Source: Streptomyces sp. NBC_01244 (lineage in GTDB: Bacteria > Actinomycetota > Actinomycetes > Streptomycetales > Streptomycetaceae). Taken from it: a stretch of DNA of 64,000 bases. Shown here piece after piece: positions 50,025 through 57,429 of this stretch (positions within the stretch are counted from its first letter, which is position 1; each line of letters opens with the position of its first letter). The translations under genes and the position numbers were made by a program. The DNA lies in assembly GCF_035987325.1 (NCBI RefSeq), contig NZ_CP108488.1, positions 4,836,001-4,900,000 of the forward strand, written 5' to 3'. The notes beneath the pieces are model-generated. The model was not told the DNA's origin. It did not search any database and saw nothing but the letters and a program-made list of their open reading frames with translations.

Positions 50025-51320
50025 CTAGCCGGGGGTGGTGCCGTTGGCTGCGGACAGGGATTCGGCGAGGGCGCGCCAGGCTTCGGCGGAGAGCTCGACG
50101 TTGCCGGACTCGCGGGCCTCCTTGGCGATGCGCTCCATGGCGGCCTGGGCGCCGGCACGGTCGCCGTCGACGATGGCCAGCTGGTTGCGCAGGATCTCCA
50201 GTGCCACGTGGTCCCGGCGGCTCATCCCCTCGGGCTGCGGGCCCAGCCGGTCGCTCAGCTCGCGGGCGTCGGCGAAACGGCCTTCGTGGAAGGCCAGTTG
50301 ACACTGCAGGAGCAGTACTTCCAGCTGGTGCAGCGGCATGCCGACCAGGGCCGCCGCGGATGCGGCCTCGTCCAGGGTGCGCCGCGCGCAGACGGTGTCG
50401 CGCGGATCCATCTGCAGGTACATCGAGGCGGCGGCGAGGCGCAGGCGCATCCACAGCACCGGGTCGTCGTTGCTGGGCATCCGCTCGAGCGCGGCCCGGA
50501 GCAGCTCGGCCGTGCCCGTGCGGTCGCCCTGGCGGACGGCCACGCCGGCCGCGGTCCACAGCACTTCCACCTGGAGGCGCGTCGGAATCTGGTCGGTGAG
50601 GGGGCCCGCGAAGTCCTCGGACAGGGCGTGGATCAGCTGGTCGGCCCTGGTGCGGGCGTCGCCGAGCTGACCGGTCTCCGCGTCGATCGAGATCATGGTG
50701 AGGGTCGCCTCGGCGACGTCGCGGAAGGGCAGCTTGTACTCGGTCGCCCAGTTGAGGGCGTGGCCCGCGGCGGTGCGCGCCTCGTTCAGCTGGCCCGACG
50801 CCCGGAGCCTGCGGGCGAGCCGCACCTGCGAGCGGGCCTGGAGGTCGGGCAGATCGATCTGGTCGCTCAGTGCCACGAGAGCGCGCAGCACCCGCAACTC
50901 GTCGGCCTCCCGGCCCTGCGCCTGGTAGGAACGTGCGAGCAGCCACTGCACGTGCCAGCGCAGGACCGCATCGCCCTCGCCGTCCCGCAGGAGGGCGTCT
51001 TCCAGGAGGGTGGCCGCCTGCGGAGACTCGCCGACGGTGGCGACCGTGGCCAGTGCCTGCGCCAGCGGGCTGCTCACCGGGGCCAGGAACTCCGACGGCG
51101 AGACGTCCAGCCGGGCGCAGAGCAGCGCCAGCACGCGTTCTGTGGGTGGGCGTGCTCCGGACTCGAGCCGCGAGAGATACGCGGCCGAGAGTTCGGCACC
51201 CACCAGCTCGGCCTGCGAGAGACCGCGGGCGACCCGCAGCTCACGCAGCCGGCGACCGAAGACCGGCTGCTCGGGGACTCGATGTCCACGACCTGGCATA
51301 CGCACCAGGCTGCCCTTCAT
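50025..51320 (-). CDS. XRE-family regulator with C-terminal TPR-like domain (RRNPP-like)
   Basis: 431 aa. HTH at about 21-75: FGRRLRELRVARGLSQAELVGAELSAAYLSRLESGARPPTERVLALL. Residues about 85-420 are all helical with TPR-like repeats (e.g. LLARSYQAQGREADELRVLRALVAL; ARRLRASGQLNEARTAAGHAL; LLLQCQLAFHEGRFADARELSDRLG). HTH plus TPR is the layout of peptide-sensing RRNPP regulators and also of NsdA-like Streptomyces regulators. Start is the ATG at 51320 or Met8 at 51299. A short secreted peptide is encoded 95 bp upstream on the same strand, and TTGTCAATT motifs lie in the spacer, one just before the start codon. Confidence 0.88.
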   Translation of the reverse strand: MKGSLVRMPGRGHRVPEQPVFGRRLRELRVARGLSQAELVGAELSAAYLSRLESGARPPTERVLALLCARLDVSPSEFLAPVSSPLAQALATVATVGESPQAATLLEDALLRDGEGDAVLRWHVQWLLARSYQAQGREADELRVLRALVALSDQIDLPDLQARSQVRLARRLRASGQLNEARTAAGHALNWATEYKLPFRDVAEATLTMISIDAETGQLGDARTRADQLIHALSEDFAGPLTDQIPTRLQVEVLWTAAGVAVRQGDRTGTAELLRAALERMPSNDDPVLWMRLRLAAASMYLQMDPRDTVCARRTLDEAASAAALVGMPLHQLEVLLLQCQLAFHEGRFADARELSDRLGPQPEGMSRRDHVALEILRNQLAIVDGDRAGAQAAMERIAKEARESGNVELSAEAWRALAESLSAANGTTPG

Positions 51321-51329
51321 TCCGCAATT

Positions 51330-51338
51330 TTGTCAATT
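51330..51338 (-). promoter_or_regulatory. TTGTCAATT motif copy 1 (before the TPR regulator)
   Basis: Reads AATTGACAA on the minus strand, 10 bp before the regulator's start codon. The identity with copy 2 extends to TTGTCAATTC. Candidate operator. Confidence 0.45.
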
Positions 51339-51378
51339 CAACGTCTAAGCAGTGCCAATGATGACATTTTCCTTGACC

Positions 51379-51387
51379 TTGTCAATT
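51379..51387 (-). promoter_or_regulatory. TTGTCAATT motif copy 2
   Basis: Same 9-mer, 49 bp from copy 1, in the peptide-regulator spacer. Reads GAATTGACAA on the minus strand and includes a TTGACA that could be a -35 of the regulator, without a convincing -10. Confidence 0.45.
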
Positions 51388-51415
51388 CCGCCGGCCCCTT
51401 GAGGGCCTCCGTGCG

Positions 51416-51580
51416 CTACGGCCAGCCGATTTCGTTCATCTGGGCAGGGGTCGCGGTGCTCGCGGATGCCGTGGCGACCGTGTCGGCGCCGCTGAGACCG
51501 GAAGCCTGAGCTCCGGTTCCCAGTACGGCAACGGTGAGTATGCCGACCAGCGCAGAAACGATCTTTACGTGCAGCTTCAC
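51416..51580 (-). CDS. Short secreted peptide precursor, candidate signalling peptide
   Basis: 54 aa from the GTG at 51580, which has AGGGGA six bases upstream; the longer upstream frame has no ribosome site. Residues 1-26 form a signal peptide: VKLHVK, then hydrophobic IVSALVGILTVAVLG, then an A-Q-A cleavage site. The predicted mature part is 28 residues, Ser/Thr/Ala-rich, ending QMNEIGWP. No cysteines and no known domain. It is transcribed toward the TPR-XRE regulator gene. Short secreted pro-peptides whose C-terminus is the signal accompany RRNPP regulators in Firmicutes; that role here is inferred. Confidence 0.65.
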   Translation of the reverse strand: MKLHVKIVSALVGILTVAVLGTGAQASGLSGADTVATASASTATPAQMNEIGWP

Positions 51581-51695
51581 AGCTTTTCCCCTTGGTCTCC
51601 CGGTTGCCACCGCCGCGCCTTTTGGCCGCTTCCCGCCCTGTGGCATGCCGCTACTCAATCATGTCCGCTGATCTTCTGGCAAGGAGTTGGCAAGT

Positions 51696-51704
51696 AATTG
51701 ACAA
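51696..51704 (+). promoter_or_regulatory. TTGTCAATT motif copy 3 (overlaps the LuxR-type gene promoter)
   Basis: Reads AATTGACAA on the plus strand and covers the -35 of the promoter at 51698-51726. GGCAAG occurs three times around it (51678, 51689, 51709). Confidence 0.45.
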
Positions 51705-51726
51705 CATAGGCAAGTCTCCCTAGGCT
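51698..51726 (+). promoter_or_regulatory. Promoter of the PLD/LuxR-type regulator gene
   Basis: TTGACA (51698-51703), 17 bp, TAGGCT (51721-51726): a near-consensus housekeeping promoter. The gene starts at 51759 behind CCGGAGG. Confidence 0.7.
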
Positions 51727-51758
51727 CTCGAGCGGGAATCAAACCGGAGGCCTGAGAC

Positions 51759-52385
51759 ATGCAGATGAACTTCGCCGGTGCGACGCAGATTCGCCATGCG
51801 ATCCAGGGCGCGCGTTCGGAGGTGCTCCTGGCCGTGCCCGGCTCCTGTTCGTTCGACGGGCGGCAAGTGGACGTCACGGCGGCGCACAGCATCACCGGCG
51901 ACCCCGATGTCAGCGTGCAGATGTATGTCCCGTCGACCGCGCGGGACGCGCAGGCGCTGCACGCGCGGTCGCTCGCGGCGCTCGCGAAGGACGGCATCCG
52001 GATCCACTCGATGGCGGACGCCGCTCCGCGCATGGCGATCATCGACCGCTCGATCGTCGTCCTGGCGCGGAACCGGGAGGACTACGACAACGGGGCCCTC
52101 ATCGGCCGTGAGCTCCCCTTCACCTCGATGCTGGTGCGGTCCCTGACGGCTCCCGCGCCCGCCGGACGGGAGGACGAGCCCGCAGCCGACGGGGACCTCC
52201 ACCCGCTCTCCCGCGAGGTGCTGCGCCAGCTGACGCTCGGCACCAAGGACGAGGCGGCCGCCCGCGAGATGGGCATGGCCCTGCGGACCTACCGGCGCGT
52301 GGTCTCCGGTCTCATGGACTCGCTCGACGCGCGCAGCCGTTTCCAGGCCGGGTACCGGGCGGCCCAGCGCGACCTGCTGCTCTAG
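51759..52385 (+). CDS. PLD-like/LuxR-type transcriptional regulator
   Basis: 208 aa. Residues about 1-135 resemble the phospholipase D-like effector domain of TrmB-type regulators (FAGATQIRHAIQGARSEVLLAVPG...ALAKDGIRIHSMADAAPRMAIIDRSIVVLA). Residues 148-208 are a LuxR-type HTH: LSREVLRQLTLGTKDEAAAREMGMALRTYRRVVSGLM, then the RFQAGYRAAQRDLL end typical of such Streptomyces regulators. Strong promoter and ribosome site. Divergent from the peptide/TPR-regulator pair; its 3' end overlaps the MFS gene tail-to-tail by 74 bp. Probably the cluster's positive regulator, by context. Confidence 0.75.
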   Translation: MQMNFAGATQIRHAIQGARSEVLLAVPGSCSFDGRQVDVTAAHSITGDPDVSVQMYVPSTARDAQALHARSLAALAKDGIRIHSMADAAPRMAIIDRSIVVLARNREDYDNGALIGRELPFTSMLVRSLTAPAPAGREDEPAADGDLHPLSREVLRQLTLGTKDEAAAREMGMALRTYRRVVSGLMDSLDARSRFQAGYRAAQRDLLL

Positions 52386-53652
52386 GGCCTGTCGTCATCG
52401 TCAGGCTGACCAGGGCGCCGGCGGCCAGGAAGGCCGCGCCGATCAGGTACGGAGCGCGCAGGCCGCCCACGACCGCCAGCCCGCCGCCGAGGAGCGCGCC
52501 CAGCGGGGCCGCGCCCAGGGCCGCGATCCGGCTCGCGGCGGTGACCGGGCCGAGGAGCTCGGCCGGCAGCACCGACTCGCGTACCGAGGGCGCCAGTACC
52601 GTCGTCGCACCCAGTGCCGCGGCCCGCAGGAGCAGGGCGCCCGCCGCCGCGACCGGGCCGGCGGCGAGCCCCAGGCCCAGCTGGGCGAAAGCGAGCAGGA
52701 CGGCCGTCAGCGCCAGCGCGCCACCGGTGCCGACCCGCTCCGTCAGCCGGCCGGAGACCAGGCTGCCGAAGAAGCACCCGGCGGCCTCGACGGCGAGCAG
52801 CACACCGATGCCGACCGGCCCGAGGCCGAGTTCCTCCTGGGCGAAGAGGACGAAGACGGCGGTGCCCGCGGCGAAGGCGAGATTGCAGAGTGCCGACCGC
52901 AGGGCCAGACCGAGCAGCAGGGGATCGCGTACGAGGTACCGGGCGCCCGCCCGCGCCTCCTTCAGGGGCGAGTTCCCCCTACCGCGGGGCGGCGGCGGGC
53001 CCGGGGGCAGGGAGCGGATCACCAGCGCGCTGAACAGGAACGACAGGGCGGCGGCGACCAGCGGAACGGTGCGCCCCAGGGTGAACAGGGCCGCTCCCGC
53101 GAGCGGTCCGGTGACGCCCTCGGTGACGTCCGTCGTCGCGCGCAGGCGCACCCGGGCCCGCTTCGGCAATTCCGGGTCCCCGCGCACGAGTTCCGGAAGG
53201 TACGCCGCGGCGGCGGTGTCGAACAGGATCCGGCCGGCGCTCAGCAGGAACGCCAGCGCGGCCAGCGGCCCGATCCCGATCCGGCCGGTCGCGGCCAGGG
53301 CGACCCCCGTCAGCAGCAGTACGGCGCGCACCGCGTCGGTCGTCCACAGGGTGCGACGGCGGCCCCACCGGTCGACGAGCGCCCCGCCCACCAGGCCGGA
53401 GAACAGCCAGGGGAGCAGGGCCGCCGCGGAGACGAGGGAGAGCTGGAGCGGGTCGCGGGTCAGGCTGGCGGCCAGCAGCGGCACGGCCGTCAGGCAGGCG
53501 CCGTCGCCGAGTGAGGACACGCCCGACGCGGCGCAGAACCGCCTCAGGGCGCCGGGCAGGGACGGCTTGCCCGCGCGGCCCGGCCCTGCCGGGGAGGTCC
53601 GGCCCGGAGCCGCGGGCCCGGGCAAGGTCGGTGTCGGGCCGGTCGGCGCCAA
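52312..53652 (-). CDS. MFS exporter at the end of the biosynthetic operon
   Basis: 446 aa with about 12 membrane segments; MFS loop motif GGALVDRWGRRRTLWTTD. Pro/Gly-rich tails at both ends. Start is TTG at 53652, 5 bp after the homoserine dehydrogenase stop, with GAGGGG upstream, so it is the last gene of the operon. It may export the product or give self-resistance. Confidence 0.8.
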   Translation of the reverse strand: MAPTGPTPTLPGPAAPGRTSPAGPGRAGKPSLPGALRRFCAASGVSSLGDGACLTAVPLLAASLTRDPLQLSLVSAAALLPWLFSGLVGGALVDRWGRRRTLWTTDAVRAVLLLTGVALAATGRIGIGPLAALAFLLSAGRILFDTAAAAYLPELVRGDPELPKRARVRLRATTDVTEGVTGPLAGAALFTLGRTVPLVAAALSFLFSALVIRSLPPGPPPPRGRGNSPLKEARAGARYLVRDPLLLGLALRSALCNLAFAAGTAVFVLFAQEELGLGPVGIGVLLAVEAAGCFFGSLVSGRLTERVGTGGALALTAVLLAFAQLGLGLAAGPVAAAGALLLRAAALGATTVLAPSVRESVLPAELLGPVTAASRIAALGAAPLGALLGGGLAVVGGLRAPYLIGAAFLAAGALVSLTMTTGPRAAGRAGPPGTRPGNGCARRASP

Positions 53653-53657
53653 GCCGC

Positions 53658-54941
53658 TCAGCGCCCCTCGATGCGGACGATGCTGGTCACGCCGTGGACG
53701 CCGGCCGTGCCCCGCAGGGTGTCCACCGCCGCGGACAGCGCCGCGTCGGTGGCTTCGTGGGTGGACAGGGCCAGCGAGCAGCCGCCCTCGTGGCGCCGCT
53801 GGTTGAAGGACTCCACCGACACGCCGTGCTCCGCGAGGACGGTGGCCACCTCGGCGAGCAGCTCCGGCCGGTCGGCCACGTCGAGGCCGACGTGGTAACG
53901 GGTGACCACCTCGCCCATGGGGCGCGCGGTGAGCTCGGCGTACGTCGTGGCGCCCGGCCCCGTGACCCCGGCCAGCTTGTTGCGGCAGACCGCGACGAGG
54001 TCACCGAGGACGGAGCTGGCGGTGGGAGCACCGCCCGCGCCCGGACCGTAGAACATCAGCTGCCCGGCGGCGTCCGCCTCCACGAACACCGCGTTGAACG
54101 CGCCCCGTACCGCGGCCAAGGGGTGCTCCAGCGGGATCATCGCCGGGTGGACGCGGACCGTGACGGACGCGCCGTCGGTGCCGCGCTCGCAGATGGCGAG
54201 GAGTTTGACCACGCAGCCCGCGGCCTTGGCGGCGGCGATGTCGGCCGCGGTGATCCCGGTGATGCCCTCGCGGTGCACGTCCTGCACCCGGACGCGGGTG
54301 TCGAAGGCGATCCCGGCGAGGATCGCGGCCTTGGCGGCCGCGTCGTGGCCCTCGACGTCGGCCGTCGGGTCGGCTTCCGCGTACCCGAGGGCCGTCGCCT
54401 CCTTGAGCGCCTGCGGGTAGTCCGCGCCGAGGGAGTCCATCTTGTCGAGGACGAAGTTCGTGGTGCCGTTGACGATGCCGAGCACGCGGTTGACCCGGTC
54501 CCCGGCCAGCGACTCGCGCAGCGGACGCAGCAGGGGGATGGCGCCCGCGACGGCGGCCTCGTAGTAGAGGTCGACGCCGTGGGCCGCGGCGCCGGCGTGC
54601 AGGGCGGCGCCTTCGGCGGCGATCAGGGCCTTGTTGGCGCTGACCACCGAGGCGCCGTGGGCGAACGCCGAAGTGATCAGGTCGCGGGCCCGGTCCAGGC
54701 CGCCGATGACCTCGACCACGACGTCGACGTCCCCCCGGGCGACCAGCTCGTCCGCATCGGTCGTGAGGAGGTGCTCGGGTATGCCGGGGCGGGGCAGCCC
54801 GTCCCGGCGCACCGCGACCCCGGCGAGCTCGACGGGTGCACCGATGCGTGCGGTGAGTTCGGCCGCGTGGGTGTCCATGTAGCGGGCAACCTCGCTGCCG
54901 ACCACTCCACACCCGAGCAGGGCTACTTTGAGTGTGCGCAT
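53658..54941 (-). CDS. hom: Homoserine dehydrogenase with ACT domain
   Basis: Reduces aspartate semialdehyde to homoserine. 427 aa: Rossmann MRTLKVALLGCGVVGSEVARYM, catalytic region EAAVAGAIPLLRPLRESLAGDRVNRVLGIVNGTTNFVLDKM, GYAEADPTADVEGHDAAAKAAILAGIAF (homoserine site), and an ACT domain from about residue 345 (YHVGLDVADRPELLAEVATVLAEHGVSV). Start has AAGGAG. It lies 22 bp after the NRPS gene and 5 bp before the MFS gene, away from any thrB/thrC. Placement inside a biosynthetic operon suggests dedicated supply of homoserine or a derivative. Confidence 0.92.
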   Translation of the reverse strand: MRTLKVALLGCGVVGSEVARYMDTHAAELTARIGAPVELAGVAVRRDGLPRPGIPEHLLTTDADELVARGDVDVVVEVIGGLDRARDLITSAFAHGASVVSANKALIAAEGAALHAGAAAHGVDLYYEAAVAGAIPLLRPLRESLAGDRVNRVLGIVNGTTNFVLDKMDSLGADYPQALKEATALGYAEADPTADVEGHDAAAKAAILAGIAFDTRVRVQDVHREGITGITAADIAAAKAAGCVVKLLAICERGTDGASVTVRVHPAMIPLEHPLAAVRGAFNAVFVEADAAGQLMFYGPGAGGAPTASSVLGDLVAVCRNKLAGVTGPGATTYAELTARPMGEVVTRYHVGLDVADRPELLAEVATVLAEHGVSVESFNQRRHEGGCSLALSTHEATDAALSAAVDTLRGTAGVHGVTSIVRIEGR

Positions 54942-54963
54942 GGTCCGGCTCTCCTTCCGAATG

Positions 54964-57429
54964 TCAACGTGCGTGAGCGGGAGCCGGGTTGATCAGTCCC
55001 GCGATGGCCCGTACGGACGAGTCCTCGAAGACCTTCTTGATGCGCAGCCGGACGCCGCTGCGCTCGTGGAGCCGGTTGATCAGCCGGCTCGCGAGCAGGG
55101 AGTTGCCGCCCAGGGCGAAGAACTCCTGCTCGACGCCGACCGAGGAGACGCCCAGCAGCTCGGTGAAGAGCCCGGCCACGAGGAGCTCCTCGGGCGTGGC
55201 GGGTGCCCGGCCCGCCTGCGCCACCGGAGCCGTCGGCTTGGGCAGGGCCTTGCGGTCCAGCTTCTCGTTCGGGGTGAGCGGGAGCTCGTCCAGTACGACG
55301 AACGCGCTGGGCACCATGTAGTCGGGCAGTGCCGCCTCGGCCTGCGCCGACAGCTTCGCCACGTCCGGGGCGGTCCCCGTCGCGGACACGAGGTACGCCA
55401 CGAGCCGCTGGTCTCCGGGCGTGTCCTCGCGGACGAGACACACGGCCTGGCTGAGCTGCCCGTCGCGCAGCAGGACCGACTCGATCTCCTCCAGCTCGAC
55501 CCGGAAGCCCCGGATCTTCACCTGGTGGTCGAGCCGGCCGAAGAACTCGATGACGCCGTCGGAGCGCCAGCGGGCCGCGTCTCCCGAGCGGTACATGCGC
55601 GCGCCGGGTTCGCCGTACGGATCGTCGACGAAGCGGTCGGCCGTGAGCTCGGGCTGGCCCAGGTAGCCCTCGGCCAGCTGCACACCGGCGAGGTAGAGCT
55701 CACCGATCGCGCCGGGCGGGAGCTGGCGGCGCTGCTCGTCGAGGACGTACAGCCGTGTGTTCCACACGGGGCGTCCGATCAGCACCGGTCCGGGCTCCGG
55801 GTTCCTCGGGCACAGCATCGAGGTGACGTCCACGGCCGCCTCGGTGGGGCCGTAGACGTTGAACAGGTCGGCCTCCAGCACGGAGGCGAACCATGCCTGC
55901 AGTTCCGCGGGCAGGGCCTCGCCACCGCAGACGACGCGGCGCAGGCTGACGCACTTGGCCGCGTCGGGCTCCTGGAGGAAGACCTTCAGGCCCGAGGGGA
56001 CGAAGTGGGCGATGGTGATGTTCTCGGCCGCGATCGTCTCGGCCAGGTAGGCCGGGTCGCGGTGCCCGTCCGGGTCGGCGACGACGATCGAGGCCCCCGC
56101 CAGCAGCGGCCAGAAGACCTCGCGGACGGTGACGTCGAACCCGGCCGGCGTCTTCTGGAGCAGCCGGTCGTCGGGGCCGAGCGGGATCTGGTGCTGCATG
56201 TGGTGCAGCCGGTTGGTGATCGCCCGGTGGGCGACCACCACCCCCTTGGGGCGTCCCGTGGAGCCCGAGGTGTAGAGGACGTAGGCCGGGGTGTCGGGGG
56301 TGAGCGGAGCGCGCCGGTCGGCGTCGGTGGGGCTGGTCGGGTCGCTCCCGTCCAGGCGGGCCACGGTGGCTTCGTCGTCCAGGACGAGCTGCTCCGCGGC
56401 CACCAGGACCGAGCCGGTCAGGCCGGTGACGGTCACCACGTGGGAGGCCTTGGCGTCGGAGAGGACCTGGTTGATGCGCTCCACCGGGTAGCTCGTGTCG
56501 ACGGGCAGATAGGCGGCGCCCGTCTTGGTGACGGCCAGGCAGGTGACGACGTAGTCCACGGAGCGCGGCAGCACCATGGCCACGATGTCGCCGGCCCCCG
56601 CGCCCGAGGCGATCAGCAGCCGGGCGATCCGGTTGGCCCGCGCGTCCAGTTCGGCGTAGGTCAGCCGCTCGCCTTCGCGGCTGACGGCGAGCCGGCCGGG
56701 GTGCGCGGCCGCGTTCGCCTGGACCAGTTCCGGGAGGGTCAGGTCCGGCACCTCGTGCGCCGTGTCGTTCCACTCGTGCATGATGCGGCGGTACTCGGCC
56801 GGGGTGAGCAGGTCGATCCGGCCGATCTCGGCGGTCGGGCCCGCTTCGAGCAGTCGCTGCGTGAAGTGGCCCAGGCGGCAGGCGTGTTCGGCCGCCTCCG
56901 GGTCGGTGTGGTCCGAGCTCGAGCCCGAGCCCGCGGCCCGGGCTCCGGCCCGCAGGCGTGCGGTCCGCGGGTCGAAGGCGAACGCGAAGGCGAGAGCGCA
57001 GGCCGGGTGCTCCGGCCCGCCGTCCTCGTTGTCGGCCGCGGCCTCCCCGTCCGCCGCGGCGTCCGCGAAGAGCACCCGCGCGCTGACCGGCGGCGCGTCC
57101 GCGTCCGCCGTCCGCGCCGCGTCCGCCGAGTCCCCGGCGTCCCCGGCGTTCCCCGCGTTCCGCGCGAGCTGCGCCCGTGCCTCGCCGGCCAGGGCGGCCA
57201 CGGTCGTCGTGGGCTCGACCCGCAGCCGGACCGTGCGGGGGCCCACGGCCAGGACGATGTCCCGGGCCGCGGTCATCCGGTGCTGGTAGGCCGCGGCGGC
57301 GGCCAGCGCCAGCTCGCGCCAGTCGGCTCCGAGGGCGTCGAGGAGCGCTCCCGCGGACGCCTCGCGGGGGAGGTCCCCGTCCCGTACGGCGGTGTTGCCC
57401 TGTTCCATCGCGATCTCCTGCACGCTCAT
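54964..57429 (-). CDS. Single-module NRPS: condensation remnant-adenylation-PCP
   Basis: 821 aa; ATG at 57429 overlaps the preceding stop (ATGA). Residues 1-205 resemble only the C-terminal part of a condensation domain, contain no HHxxxDG and carry Ala/Asp-rich inserts. A domain about 206-700: YVLYTSGSTGRPKG (A3), NVYGPTEAAVD (A5), YRSGDAARW (A7), GRLDHQVKIRGFRVELEEIE (A8), LPLTPNEKLDRKAL (A10). PCP about 740-815 with Ser777 in FFALGGNSLLASR. By-eye specificity code D-V-R-H-V-G-V-V-D-K, which I cannot assign. No TE of its own. Confidence 0.92.
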   Translation of the reverse strand: MSVQEIAMEQGNTAVRDGDLPREASAGALLDALGADWRELALAAAAAYQHRMTAARDIVLAVGPRTVRLRVEPTTTVAALAGEARAQLARNAGNAGDAGDSADAARTADADAPPVSARVLFADAAADGEAAADNEDGGPEHPACALAFAFAFDPRTARLRAGARAAGSGSSSDHTDPEAAEHACRLGHFTQRLLEAGPTAEIGRIDLLTPAEYRRIMHEWNDTAHEVPDLTLPELVQANAAAHPGRLAVSREGERLTYAELDARANRIARLLIASGAGAGDIVAMVLPRSVDYVVTCLAVTKTGAAYLPVDTSYPVERINQVLSDAKASHVVTVTGLTGSVLVAAEQLVLDDEATVARLDGSDPTSPTDADRRAPLTPDTPAYVLYTSGSTGRPKGVVVAHRAITNRLHHMQHQIPLGPDDRLLQKTPAGFDVTVREVFWPLLAGASIVVADPDGHRDPAYLAETIAAENITIAHFVPSGLKVFLQEPDAAKCVSLRRVVCGGEALPAELQAWFASVLEADLFNVYGPTEAAVDVTSMLCPRNPEPGPVLIGRPVWNTRLYVLDEQRRQLPPGAIGELYLAGVQLAEGYLGQPELTADRFVDDPYGEPGARMYRSGDAARWRSDGVIEFFGRLDHQVKIRGFRVELEEIESVLLRDGQLSQAVCLVREDTPGDQRLVAYLVSATGTAPDVAKLSAQAEAALPDYMVPSAFVVLDELPLTPNEKLDRKALPKPTAPVAQAGRAPATPEELLVAGLFTELLGVSSVGVEQEFFALGGNSLLASRLINRLHERSGVRLRIKKVFEDSSVRAIAGLINPAPAHAR

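Noticed and set aside
49941..51729. Possible integration att repeat: CCTAGGCTC at the 3' end of tRNA-Ala and again at about 51718-51726
   Set aside because: Only nine bases match, the second copy is the -10 region of a good promoter, and no integrase gene is present between them. Typical tRNA att repeats are much longer.
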